Notes under the pieces: model-generated
The model's input: the letters and a program-made list of their open reading frames with translations, nothing else
Databases searched by the model: none
What the model was told of the DNA's origin: nothing
Assembly: GCF_949987515.2 (NCBI RefSeq)
Contig: NW_027192671.1
Span: 1,302,001-1,366,000, forward strand
Origin: Delphinus delphis
Lineage: Eukaryota; Chordata; Mammalia; Artiodactyla; Delphinidae
Length of the DNA stretch: 64,000 bases
Direction: 5' to 3'
Shown here: in pieces, positions 49,394 through 62,027 of the stretch
Position numbering within the stretch: the stretch's first letter is position 1
How the letters are laid out: every line of letters begins with the position of its first letter
Program-made: the position numbers and the translations under genes

Positions 49394-50973
49394 AAGGAGA
49401 ACTGGGAGCCTTGTTATGCTGATGGGTGGGATGTAAATTGCCAACAACCACTCGGGAGAAGTGTATGGTGTTTCCTGAAACATCTAAAAAACAAAGCAAC
49501 AGAGCCTAGGGCACTTCCACTTATGGTCCTATAGCTTAGGGAAATTAAAATCAAAAAAGACACAGCCACCCCAAAGTTTGGGACGCCTCCCTTTACAAGA
49601 ACCTTGTTTACCGTACAAGTTCAATATCACAGAAAGAGAAAAATGGATAAAGAACTTGTGGTACTTACGTACAATGCAGTATCACTCAGCAATGAAATCT
49701 ATGTCATCAGGCCCGTAGCAGCATAATGAGTGGATTCAGGTACGATGATTCTAACTGAAATAAGTCACACAGAAAAAGAAACATCATAAGATATCACTAA
49801 TACACGGAATGTAAACTTGGCTACACAGGAACTGCATTCCAAAACAGAACAGGGTCTCAAATTTAGAAAACCAACTTATGCTTGCTTAAGGGGAAAGGTG
49901 AGTTGGGGTGCTGCATAAAACCAGAGATTGAAATGAGCACAGACAAAATTCCTTAAGCCAAATATGGAATAGACAAGAGCTACTCCTTGCTCAACGAAAT
50001 GGACTCAACACCCCATATTAAACGCCTAAGAATGTACCTGACTAGTAAGTATCTTAAAACCTATGGATTGCTATGTCTCCGAAAGAGAATCAAGCATGTG
50101 TTCAGGGGCATAAACGCAGCAGTGATAGGATTGGAGAGGTTCGGTGAGCAAATGAAGACCCTTTGAAGTCATATTGCATGGTACCCATTCCACGGGTTTC
50201 AACTACCCAGGTTTAAGGTATTCTTCCTTCAGCTAAAACATGCATGTGGAACCTAGAGTATGATCAACCATGTGATCGGGAGACGTGTTCAAATATGTCT
50301 CAGTTTTCGTACCCTGGTACTCGGGTGCAACATTCCAGACGCTTACTAACACTCTCCCCACTTGGAGAGTCAGTCCCTTTAACCTCCTGTTTGGCCCAGT
50401 TTGCAATTTCTGCGGAAGATGAACAGGAATAGCGAGAATCAATGAGAGACTAGCTGGAGGTGTTAGGATGGGCAAATTTAACTCTCATTTCCCACCAGGT
50501 AGAGGAATTAACCAAAGGCTCAGCGTGCCGTGCCAGAACCAGATTAGGGCCTGAAGACATCCTGCGGTGTTGCGGCCAGGTCACAAGAAAGCGAGTTGAA
50601 GAAAGGAGCTCAGGGGCACTGTAATTCACAAACCTGCAGAGTTATAAATGACAGCTATCGTCCAAAAATAGACTGAAGTAAGGCTGCCAAGAAGACTTGA
50701 AAGCGGGGCAGCATTGCAGGAAACCGATTTCAGGAGGTAGACTGGAATTGCATTGAAAGCATAGGAAAAGAAGCAGAACGTCCACAATGATGCACTTGGC
50801 CAAAAAGGGCGTATGCGTTTTTTCCTGAATATATTCAGGGAAAAACGCATACGCCCTTTTTGGGCAACCAAGCAAACTTGCAAAGGAAATCTGCACTACA
50901 ATGAAGTCTCACTTCTCCCCGGTTAAAAGGGCCATCTGAAAAAAGTGTAAAATCCAGAAAGGAAGGACAGGCC
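49394..50973 (+). repeat. Satellite monomer R15 (1,580 bp, type a; HOR partner R06)
   Basis: Starts AAGGAGAAC like R06. Palindrome at 50796-50867: right-arm A-to-G and end GGGC, a different end base from R06. Confidence 0.9.
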
Positions 50974-52553
50974 AAGGAGAACTGGGAGCCTTGTTATGCT
51001 GATGGGCGGGATGTAAATTGCCAACAGACACTCAGGAGAAGTGTATGGTGTTTCCTGAAACATCTAAAAAACAAAGCAACAGAGCCTAGGGCCCTTCCAC
51101 TTATGGTCCTATAGCTTAGGGAAATTAAAATCAAAAAAGACACAGCCACCCCAAAGTTTGGGACGCCTCCCTTTACAAGAACCTTGTTTACCGTACAAGT
51201 TCAATATCACAGAAAGAGAAAAATGGATAAAGAACTTGTGGTACTTACGTACAATGCAGTATCACTCAGCAATGAAATCTATGTCATCAGGCGCGTAGCA
51301 GCATAATGAGTGGATTCAGGTACGATGATTCTAACTGAAATAAGTCACACAGAAAAAGAAACATCATAAGATATCACTAATACACGGAATGTAAACTTGG
51401 CTACACAGGAACTGCATTCCAAAACAGAACAGGGTCTCAAATTTAGAAAACCAACTTATGCTTGCTTAAGGGGAAAGGTGAGTTGGGGTGCTGCATAAAA
51501 CCAGAGATTGAAATGAGCACAGACAAAATTCCTTAAGCCAAATATGGAATAGACAAGAGCTACTCCTTGCTCAACGAAATGGACTCAACACCCCATATTA
51601 AACGCCTAAGAATGTACCTGACTAGTAAGTATCTTAAAACCTATGGATTGCTATGTCTCCGAAAGAGAATCAAGCATGTGTACAGGGGCATAAACGCAGC
51701 AGTGATAGGATTGGAGAGGTTCGGTGAGCAAATGAAGACCCTTTGAAGTCATATTGCATGGTACCCATTCCACGGGTTTCAACTACCAAGGTTTAAGGTA
51801 TTCTTCCTTCAGCTAAAACATGCATGTGGAACCCAGAGTATGATCAACCATGTGATCGGGAGACGTGTTCAAATATGTCTCAGATTTCGTACCCTAGTAC
51901 TCGGGTGCAACATTCCAGACGCTTTACTAACACTCTCCCGACTTGGAGAGTCAGTCCCTTTAACCTCCTGTTTGGCCCAGTTTGCAATTTCTGCGGAAGA
52001 TGAACAGGAATAGCGAGAACCAATGAGAGACTAGCTGGAGGTGTCTGGACGGGCAAATTTAACTCTCATTTCCCACCAGGAAGAGGAATTAACCAAAGGC
52101 TCAGCGTGCCGTGCCAGAACCAGATTAGGGCCTGAAGCCATCCTGCGGCGTTGCGGCCAGCTCACAAGAAAGCGAGTTGAAGAAAGGAGCTCAGGGGCAC
52201 TGTAATTCACAAACCTGCAGAGTTATAAATGACAGCTATCGTCCAAAAATAGACTGAAGTAAGGTTGCCAAGAGGACTTGAAAGCGGGGCAGTATTGCAG
52301 GAAACCGATTTCAGGAGGTAGACTGGAATTGCATTGAAAGCATAGGAAAAGAGGCAGAACGTCCACAATGATGCACTTGGCCAAAAAGGGCGTATGCGTT
52401 TTTTCCTGAATATATTCAGGAAAAAACGCATACGCCCTTTTTGGCCAACCAAGCAAGCTTGCAAAGGAAATCTGCACTACAATGAAGTCTCACTTCCCCC
52501 CGGTCAAAAGGGCCATCTGAAAAAAGTTAAAATCCAGAAAGGCAGGACAGGCC
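50974..52553 (+). repeat. Satellite monomer R16 (1,580 bp, type a; HOR partner R07)
   Basis: Palindrome at 52377-52448 is perfect. Shares CTACCAAGG and GGGGCAGTATTG with R07. Confidence 0.9.
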
Positions 52554-54130
52554 ATTGAGAACTGGGAGCCTTGTTATGCTGATGGGCGGGATGTAAATTG
52601 CCAACAACCACTCGGGAGAAGTGTATGGTGTTTCCTGAAACATCTAAAAAACAAAGCAACAGAGCCTAGGGCACTTCCACTTATGGTCCTATAGCTTAGG
52701 GAAATTAAAATCAAAAAGACACAGCCACCCCAAAGTTTGGGACGCCTCTGTTTACAAGAACCTCGTTTACAGTACAAGTTCAACATCGCAGAAAGTGAAA
52801 AATGGATAAAGAAGTTGTGGTATTTACTTACAAAGCAATATCACTCAGCAATGAAATCGTGTCATCAGGCCCTTAGCAGCACAATGAGTGGTTTCAGGTA
52901 TGAAGATTCTAACTGAAATAAGTCACACAGAAAAAGAAACATCATAAGATATCAGTAATACACGGAATGTAAACTTGGCTACACAGGAACTGAATCACAG
53001 AACAGAACAGGGTCTCAAATTTAGAAAACCAACTTATTCTTGCTTAAGGGGAAAGGGGAGTTGGGGTGCTGCATAAAACCAGAGATTGAAATGAGCACAG
53101 ATAAAGTTCCTTAAGCCAAATATGGAATAGACAAGAGCTACTCCTTGCTCAACGAAATGGACTCAACACCGCATATTAAACGCCTAAGAATGTACCTGTC
53201 TAGTAAGTATCTTAAAACCTATGGATTGCTATGTCTCCGAAAGAGAATCAAGCATGTGTACAGGGGCATAAACGCAGCAGTGATAGGATTGGAGAGGTTC
53301 GTGAGCAAATGAAGACCCTTTGAAGTCATATTGCATGGTACCCATTACACGGGTCTCAACTCTCCAGGTTTAAGGTATTCTTCCTTCAGCTAAAACATGC
53401 ATGTGGAACCCAGACTATGATCAACCGTGAGAACGGGAGACGTGTTCAAATATGTCTCAGTTTTCCTCCCCTGGTACTCGGGTGCAACATTCCAGACGCT
53501 TTACTAACACTCTCCCGACTTGGAGAGTCAGTCCCTTTAACCTCCTGTTTGGCCCAGTTTGCAATTTCTGCGGAAGATGAACAGGAATAGCTAGAACCAA
53601 TGAGAGACTAGCTGGAGGTGTCTGGACGGGCAAATTTAACTCTCATTTCCCACCAGGAAGAGGAATTAACCAAAGGCTCAGCGTGCCATGCCGGAACCAG
53701 ATTAGGGCCTGAAGCCATCCTGCCGTGTTGCGGCCAGCTCACAAGAAAGCGAGTTGTAGAAAGGAGCTCAGGGGCACTGTAATTCACAAACCTGCAGAGT
53801 TATAAATGACAGCTATCGTCCAAAAATATACTGAAGTAAGGCTGCCAAGAGGACTTGAAAGCGGGGCAGAATTGCAGGAAACCAATTTCAGGAGGTAGAC
53901 TGAAATTGCATTGAAAGCATAGGAAAAGAGGCAGAACGTACACAATGATGCACTTGGCCAAAAAGGGCGTATGCGTTTTTTCCTGAATATATTCAGGAAA
54001 AAACGCATACGCATTTTTGGCCAACCAAGCAAGCTTGCAAAGGAAATCTGCACTACAATGAAGTCTCACTTCCACCTGGTCAAAAGGGCCATCTGAAAAA
54101 AGTGTAAAATCCATAAAGGCACGACAGGCC
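52554..54130 (+). repeat. Satellite monomer R17 (1,577 bp, type b; HOR partner R08)
   Basis: The palindrome at 53954-54024 is 71 bp, with one base lost and one changed in the right arm (CGCATTTTTGG), whereas R08 is perfect; the lesion arose after the duplication. It also lost one base in GAAATCGTGTC. Confidence 0.9.
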
Positions 54131-55709
54131 ATGGAGAACTGGGAGCCTTCTTATGCTGATGGGCGGGATGTAAATTGCCAACAACCACTCTGGAGAAGTG
54201 TATGGTGTTTCCTGAAACATCTAAAAAACAAAGCAACAGAGCCTAGGGCACTTCCACTTATGGTCCTATAGCTTAGGGAAATTAAAATCAAAAAGACACA
54301 GCCACCCCAAAGTTTGGGACGTCTCCGTTTACAAGAACCTCGTTTACCGTACAAGTTCAATATCACAGAAAGTGAAAAATGGATAAAGAACTTGAGGTAC
54401 TTACGTACAATGCAGTATCACTCAGCAATGAAATCTATGTCATCAGGCCCTTAGCAGCATAATGAGTGGATTCAGGTACGATGATTCTAACTGAAATAAG
54501 TCACACAGAAAAAGAAACATCATAAGATATCAGTAATACACGGAATGTAAACTTGGCTACACAGGAACTGCATTCCAAAACAGAACAGGGTCTCAAATTT
54601 AGAAAACCAACTTATGCTTGCTTAAGGGGAAAGGTGAGTTGGGGTGCTGCATAAAACCAGAGATTGAAATGAGCACAGATAAAGTTCCTTAAGCCAAATA
54701 TGGAATAGACAAGAGCTACTCCTTGCTCAACGAAATGGACTCAACACCCCATATTAAACGCCTAAGAATGTACCTGACTAGTAAGTATCTTAAAACCTAT
54801 GGATTGCTATGTCTCCAAAAGAGAATCAAGCGTGTGTACAGGGGCATAAACGCAGCAGTGATAGGATTGGAGAGGTTCGGTGAGCAAATGAAGACCCTTT
54901 GAAGTCATATTGCATGGTACCCATTACACGGGTCTCAACTCTCCAGGTTTTAGGTATTCTTCCTTCAGCTAAAACATGCATGTGGAACCCAAGTATGATC
55001 AACCATGTGAACGGGAGACGTGTTCAAATATGTCTCAGTTTTCCTCCCCTGGTACTCGGGTGCAACATTCCAGACGCTTTACTAACACTCTCCCGACTTG
55101 GAGAGTCAGTCCCTTTAACCTCCTGTTTGGCCCAGTTTGCAATTTCTGCGGAAGATGAACAGGAATAGCGAGAACCAATGAGAGGCTAGCTGGAGGTGTC
55201 TGAACGGGCAAATTTAACTCTCATTTCCCACCAGGAAGAGGAATTAACCAAAGGCTCAGCGTGCCGGGCCGGAACCAGATTAGGGCCTGAAGCCATCCTG
55301 CGGTGTTGCGGCCAGGTCACAAGAAAGCGAGTTGAAGAAAGGAGCTCAGGGGCACTGTAATTCACAAACCTGCAGAGTTATAAATGACAGCTATCGTCCA
55401 AAAATAGACTGAAGTAAGGCTGCCAAGAGGACTTGAAAGCGGGGCAGAATTGCAGGAAACCAATTTCAGGAGGTAGACTGGAATTGCATTGAAAGCATAG
55501 GAAAAGAGGCAGAACGTACACAATGATGCACTTGGCCAAAAAGGGCGTATGCGTTTTTTCCTGAATATATTCAGGAAAAAACGCATACGCCCTTTTTGGC
55601 CAACCAAGCAAGCTTGCAAAGGAAATCTGCACTACAATGAAGTCTCACTTCCACCTTGTCAAAAGGGCCATCTGAAAAAAGTGTAAAATCCATAAAGGCA
55701 CGACAGGCC
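54131..55709 (+). repeat. Satellite monomer R18 (1,579 bp, type a; HOR partner R09)
   Basis: Palindrome at 55532-55603 is perfect. The last ~300 bp resemble the end of R08/R17 (ACCAATTTCAGG, GAACGTACAC), so the 14,215-bp duplication stops being exact inside this monomer. Confidence 0.9.
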
Positions 55710-57289
55710 ATGGAGAACTGGGAGCCTTCTTATGCTGATGGGCGGGATGTAAATTGCCAACAGCCACTCTGGAGAAGTGTATGGTGTTTCCTGAAACATC
55801 TAAAAAACAAAGCAACAGAGCCTAGAGCACTTCCACTTATGGTCCTATAGCTTAGGGAAATTAAAATCAAAAAGACACAGCCACCCCAAAGTTTGGGACA
55901 TCTCCGTTTACAAGAACCTCGTTTACCGTACAAGTTCAATATCACAGAAAGTGAAAAATGGATAAAGAACTTGAGGTACTTACGTACAATGCAGTATCAC
56001 TCAGCAATGAAATCTATGTCATCAGGCCCTTAGCAGCATAATGAGTGGATTCAGGTACGATGATTCTAACTGAAATAAGTCACACAGAAAAAGAAACATC
56101 ATAAGATATCAGTAATACACGGAATGTAAACTTGGCTACACAGGAACTGCATTCCAAAACAGAACAGGGTCTCAAATTTAGAAAACCAACTTATGCTTGC
56201 TTAAGGGGAAAGGTGAGTTGGGGTGCTGCATAAAACCAGAGATTGAAATGAGCACAGATAAAGTTCCTTAAGCCAAATATGGAATAGACAAGAGCTACTC
56301 CTTGCTCAACGAAATGGACTCAACACCCCATATTAAACGCCTAAGAATGTACCTGACTAGTAAGTATCTTAAAACCTATGGATTGCTATGTCTCCAAAAG
56401 AGAATCAAGCGTGTGTACAGGGGCATAAACGCAGCAGTGATAGGATTGGAGAGGTTCGGTGAGCAAATGAAGACCCTTTGAAGTCATATTGCATGGTACC
56501 CATTACACGGGTCTCAACTCTCCAGGTTTTAGGTATTCTTCCTTCAGCTAAAACATGCATGTGGAACCCAGAGTATGATCAACCATGTGAACGGGAGACG
56601 TGTTCAAATATGTCTCAGTTTTCCTCCCCTGGTACTCGGGTGCAACATTCCAGACGCTTTACTAACACTCTCCCCACTTGGAGAGTCAGCGCCTTTAACC
56701 TCCTGTTTGGCCCAGTTTGCAATTTCTGCGGAAGATGAACAGGAATAGCGAGAACCAATGAGAGGCTAGCTGGAGGTGTCTGAACGGGCAAATTTAACTC
56801 TCATTTCCCACCAGGAAGAGGAATTAACCAAAGGCTCAGCGTGCCGGGCCGGAACCAGATTAGGGCCTGAAGCCATCCTGTGGTGTTGCGGCCAGGTCAC
56901 AAGAAAGCAAGTTGAAGAAAGGAGCTCAGGGGCACTGTAATTCACAAACCTGCAGAGTTATAAATGACAGCTATCGTCCAAAAATAGACTGAAGTAAGGC
57001 TGCCAAGAGGACTTGAAAGCGGGGCAGAATTGCAGGAAACCGATTTCAGGAGGTAGGCTGGAATTGCATTGCAAGCATGGGAAAAGAGGCAGAACGTCCA
57101 CAATGATGCACTTGGCCAAAAAGGGCGTATGCGTTTTTTCCTGAATATATTCAGGAAAAAACGCATACGCCCTTTTTGGCCAACCAAGCAAGCTTGCAAA
57201 GGAAATCTGCACTACAATGAAGTCTCACTTCCCCCCGGTCAAAAGGGCCATCTGAAAAAAGTGTAAAATCCAGAAAGGCAGGACAGGCC
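55710..57289 (+). repeat. Satellite monomer R19 (1,580 bp, type a)
   Basis: Palindrome at 57112-57183 is perfect. Closely related to R18 and R09, consistent with one extra monomer added by unequal exchange at the end of the higher-order repeat. Confidence 0.9.
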
Positions 57290-58020
57290 ATGGAGAACTG
57301 GGAGCCTTGTTATGCTGATGGGCGGGATGTAAATTGCCAACAACCACTCGGGAGAAGTGTATGGTGTTTCCTGAAACATCTAAAAAACAAAGCAACAGAA
57401 CCTAGGGCACTTCCACTTATGGTCCTATAGCTTAGGGAAATTAAAATCAAAAAGACACAGCCACCCCAAAGTTTGGAACGGCTCTGTTTACAAGAACCTC
57501 GTTTACAGTACAAGTTCAACATCGCAGAAAGTGAAAAATGGATAAAGAAGTTGTGGTATTTACTTACAAAGCAATATCACTCAGCAATGAAATCTGTGTC
57601 ATCAGGCCCTTAGCAGCACAATGAGTGGATTCAGGTATGATGATTCTAACTGAAATAAGTCACACAGAAAAAGAAACATCATAAGATATCAGTAATACAC
57701 GGAATGTAAACTTGGCTACACAGGAACTGAATTACAGAACAGAACAGGGTCTCAAATTTAGAAAACCAACTTATGCTTGCTTAAGGGTAAAGGTGAGTTG
57801 GGGTGCTACATAAAACCAGAGATTGAAATGAGCACAGATAAAGTTCCTTAAGTCAAATATGGAATAGACAAGAGCTACTCCTTGCTCAACGAAATGGACT
57901 CAACACCGCATATTAAACGCCTAAGAATGTACCTGACTAGTAAGTATCTTAAAACCTATGGATTGCTATGTCTCCGAAAGAGAATCAAGCATGTGTACAG
58001 GGGCATAAACGCAGCAGTGA
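57197..58020 (+). mobile_element. L1-derived half of the monomer (reference copy R20)
   Basis: Follows L1 in order: CTACAATGAAGTCTCACTT then GGTCAAAAGGGCCATCTG (ORF2 end), ATGTAAATTGCCAACA, ATCAAAAAGACACAGCCACC, ATGGATAAAGAAGTTGTGG, CACTCAGCAATGAAATC, GAAATAAGTCACACAGAAAA, then 3'-UTR-like TTAAGGGTAAAGGTGAG. Every monomer has the equivalent stretch on the + strand. That the cetacean satellite derives from L1 is established (I recall work by Kapitonov, Holmquist and Jurka). Frames are broken by stops in nearly all copies. Confidence 0.88.
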
Positions 58021-58869
58021 TAGGATTGGAGAGGTTCGGTGAGCAAATGAAGACCCTTTGAAGTCACATTGCATGGTACCCATTCCACGGGTTTCAACTA
58101 CCCAGGTTTTAGGTATTCTTCCTTCAGCTAAAACATGCATGTGGAACCCAGAGTATGATCAACCATGTGAACGGGAGACGTGTTCAAATATGTCTCAGTT
58201 TTCCTCCCCTGGTACTCGGGTGCAACATTCCAGACGCTTTACTAACACTCTCCCCACTTGGAGAGTCAGCGCCTTTAACCTCCTGTTTGGCCCAGTTTGC
58301 AATTTCTGCGGAAGATGAACAGGAATAGCGAGAACCAATGAGAGGCTAGCTGGAGGTGTCTGGACGGGCAAACTTAACTCTCATTTCCCACCAGGAAGAG
58401 GAAATAACCAAAGGCTCAGCGTGCCGTGCCGGAACCAGATTAGGGCCTGAAGCCATCCTGCGGTGTTGCGGCCAGCTCACAAGAAAGCGAGTTGAAGAAA
58501 GGAGCTCAGGGGCACTGTAATTCACAAACCTGCAGAGTTATAAATGACAGCTATCGTCCAAAAATAGACTGAAGTAAGGCTGCCAAGAGGACTTGAAAGC
58601 GGGGCAGAATTGCAGGAAACCGATTTCAGGAGGTAGACTGGAATTGCATTGAAAGCATAGGAAAAGAGGCAGAACGTCCACAATGATGCACTTGGCCAAA
58701 AAGGGCGTATGCGTTTTTTCCTGAATATATTCAGGAAAAAACGCATACGCCCTTTTTGGCCAACCAAGCAAGCTTGCAAAGGAAATCTGCACTACAATGA
58801 AGTCTCACTTCCCCCCGGTCAAAAGGGCCATTTGAAAAAAGTGTAAAATCCAGAAAGGCAGGACAGGCC
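57290..58869 (+). repeat. Satellite monomer R20 (1,580 bp, type b) - reference architecture
   Basis: Used as the reference unit. Preceding palindrome 57112-57183; L1-derived part about 57,197-58,020; deletion scar CAGCAGTGA/TAGGATTGG at 58,020; non-L1 part 58,021-58,691; own palindrome 58692-58763, perfect. Carries AAGTCAAATATGG, shared with R21 and R23. Confidence 0.9.
58021..58691. repeat. Non-L1 half of the monomer (reference copy R20)
   Basis: About 670 bp with no family I can name. Conserved from D0 to the youngest copies (GCTAAAACATGCATG, ACTCTCCCCACTTGGAGAG, CCAGATTAGGGCCTGAAG, CACAAACCTGCAGAGTTATA). Two variants exist: GATCGGGAG with TTTTCGTACCC, and GAACGGGAG with TTTTCCTCCCC. It could be old host DNA flanking the founding L1, or a decayed LTR. 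Confidence 0.6.
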
Positions 58870-60448
58870 ATGGAGAACTGGGAGCCTTGTTATGCTGATG
58901 GGCGGGATGTAAATTGCCAACAACCACTCGGGAGAAGTGTATGGTGTTTCCTGAAACATCTAAAAAACAAAGCAACAGAACCTAGGGCACTTCCACTTAT
59001 GGTCCTATAGCTTAGGGAAATTAAAATCAAAAAGACACAGCCACCCCAAAGTTTGGAACGGCTCTGTTTACAAGAACCTCGTTTACAGTACAAGTTCAAC
59101 ATCGCAGAAAGTGAAAAATGGATAAAGAAGTTGTGGTATTTACTTACAAAGCAATATCACTCAGCAATGAAATCTGTGTCATCAGGCCCTTAGCAGCACA
59201 ATGAGTGGATTCAGGTATGATGATTCTAACTGAAATAAGTCACACAGAAAAAGAAACATCATAAGATATCAGTAATACACGGAATGTAAACTTGGCTACA
59301 CAGGAACTGAATTACAGAACAGAACAGAGTCTCAAATTTAGAAAACCAACTTATGCTTGCTTAAGGGTAAAGGTGAGTTGGGGTGCTGCATAAAACCAGA
59401 AATTGAAATGAGCACAGATAAAGTTCCTTAAGTCAAATATGGAATAGACAAGAGCTACTCCTTGCTCAACGAAATGGACTCAACACCGAATATTAAACGC
59501 GTAAGAATGTACCTGACTAGTAAGTATCTTAAAACCTATGGATCGCTATGTCTCCGAAAGAGAATCAAGCATGTGTACAGTGGCATAAACGCAGCAGTGA
59601 TAGGATTGGAGAGGTTCGGTGAGCAAATGAAGACCCTTTGAAGTCATATTGCATGGTACCCATTACACGGGTCTTAACTCTCCAGGTTTAAGGTATTCTT
59701 CCTTCAGCTAAAACATGCATGTGGAACCCAAGTATGATCAACCATGTGAACGGGAGACGTGTTCAAATATGTCTCAGTTTTCCTCCCCTGGTACTCGGGT
59801 GCAACATTCCAGACGCTTTACTAACACTCTCCCCACTTGGAGAGTCAGCGCCTTTAACCTCCTGTTTGGCCCAGTTTGCAAATTCTGCGGAAGATGAACA
59901 GGAATAGCGAGAACCAATGAGAGACTAGCTGGAGGTGTCTGGACGGGCAAATTTAACTCTCATTTCCCACCAGGAAGAGGAATTAACCAAAGGCTCAGAA
60001 TGCCGTGCCGGAACCAGATTAGGGCCTGAAGCCATCCTGCGGTGTTGCGGCCAGGTCACAAGAAAGCAAGTTGAAGAAAGGAGCTCAGGGACACTGTAAT
60101 TCACAAACCTGCAGAGTTATAAATGACAGCTATCGTCCAAAAATAGACTGAAGTAAGGCTGCCAAGAGGACTTGAAAGCGGGGCAGAATTGCAGGATACC
60201 GATTTCAGGAGGTAGACTGGAATTGCATTGAAAGCATAGGAAAAGAGGCAGAACGTCCACAATGATGCACTTGGCCAAAAAGGGCGTATGCGTTTTTTCC
60301 TGAATATATTCAGGAAAAAACGCATACGCCCTTTTTGGCCAACCAAGCAAGCTTGCAAAGGAAATCTGCACTACAATGAAGTCTCACTTCCCCCCGGTCA
60401 AAAGGGCCATCTGAAAAAAGTGTAAAATCCAGAAAGGCAGGACAGGCC
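58870..60448 (+). repeat. Satellite monomer R21 (1,579 bp, type b; near twin of R23)
   Basis: Palindrome at 60271-60342 is perfect. Shares GATCGCTATG, GGGTCTTAACTCTCC, TTTGCAAATTCTGC and GCAGGATACCG with R23, two monomers downstream. Confidence 0.9.
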
Positions 60449-62027
60449 ATGGAGAACTGGGAGCCTTGTTATGCTGATGGGCGGGATGTAAATTGCCAAC
60501 AACCACTCGGGCGAAGTGTATGGTGTTTCCTGAAACATCTAAAAAACAAAGCAACAGAACCTAGGGCACTTCCACTTATGGTCCTATAGCTTAGGGAAAT
60601 TAAAATCAAAAAGACACAGCCACCCCAAAGTTTGGAACGGCTCTGTTTACAAGAACCTCGTTTACAGTACAAGTTCAACATCGCAGAAAGTGAAAAATGG
60701 ATAAAGAAGTTGTGGTATTTACTTACAAAGCAATATCACTCAGCAATGAAATCTGTGTCATCAGGCCCTTAGCAGCACAATGAGTGGATTCAGGTATGAT
60801 GATTCTAACTGAAATAAGTCACACAGAAAAAGAAACATCATAAGATATCAGTAATACACGGAATGTAAACTTGGCTACACAGGAACTGAATTACAGAACA
60901 GAACAGAGTCTCAAATTTAGAAAACCAACTTATGCTTGCTTAAGGGTAAAGGTGAGTTGGGGTGCTGCATAAAACCAGAGATTGAAATGAGCACAGATAA
61001 AGTTCCTTAAGCCAAATATGGAATAGACAAGAGCTACTCCTTGCTCAACGAAATGGACTCAACACCCTATATTAAACGCCTAAGAATGTACCTGACTAGT
61101 AAGTATCTTAAAACCTATGGATTGCTATGTCTCCGAAAGAGAATCAAGCATGTGTACAGGGGCATAAACGCAGCAGTGATAGGATTGGAGAGGTTCGGTG
61201 AGCAAATGAAGACCCTTTGAAGTCATATTGCATGGTACCCATTCCACGGGTTTCAACTACCCAGGTTTAAGGTATTCTCCCTTCAGCTAAAACATGCATG
61301 TGGAACCTAGAGTATGATCAACCATGTGATCGGGAGACATGTTCAAATATGTCTCAGTTTTCATACCCTGGTACTCGGATGCAACATTCCAGACGCTTTA
61401 CTAACACTCTCCCGACTTGGAGAGTCAGTCCCTTTAACCTCCTGTTTGGCCCAGTTTGCAATTTCTGTGGAAGATGAACAGCAATAGCGAGAACCAATGA
61501 GAGACTAGCTGGAGGTGTCTGGACGGGCAAATTTAACTCTCATTTCCCACCAGGAAGAGGAATTAACCAAAGGCTCAGCGTGCCATGCCGGAACCAGATT
61601 AGGGCCTGAAGCCATCCTGGGTGTTGCGGCCAGGTCACAAGAAAGCGAGTTGAAGAAAGGAGCTCAGGGGCACTGTAATTCACAAACCTGCAGAGTTATA
61701 AATGACAGCTATCGTCCAAAAATAGACTGAAGTAAGGCTGCCAAGAGGACTTGAAAGCGGGGCAGAATTGCAGGAAACCGATTTCAGGAGGTAGACTGGA
61801 ATTACATTGAAAGCATAGGAAAAGAGGCAGAACGTCCACAATGATGCACTTGGCCAAAAAGGGCGTATGCGTTTTTTCCTGAATATATTCAGGAAAAAAC
61901 GCATACGCCCTTTTTGGCCAACCAAGCAAGCTTGCAAAGGAAATCTGCACTACAATGAAGTCTCACTTCCCCCCGGTCAAAAGGGCTATCTGAAAAAAGT
62001 GTAAAATCCAGAAAGGCAGGACAGGCC
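60449..62027 (+). repeat. Satellite monomer R22 (1,579 bp, type b)
   Basis: Palindrome at 61850-61921 is perfect. Lacks the R21/R23 private variants, so it is the spacer member of the local two-monomer repeat. Confidence 0.9.

Larger units (their letters stand above)
43215..55315 (+). repeat. Higher-order repeat, copy B (R11-R18)
   Basis: Second copy of the same eight-monomer block; with R10 the period is nine monomers. Private lesions in R17 and R15 show divergence after duplication, arguing against a simple assembly duplication. Confidence 0.87.

Noticed and set aside
28862..57289. The 14,215-bp repeat as a pure assembly artefact
   Set aside because: Copy-specific lesions (R17 palindrome, R15 end base, R11 start) show real divergence, although haplotype mixing cannot be fully excluded from sequence alone.
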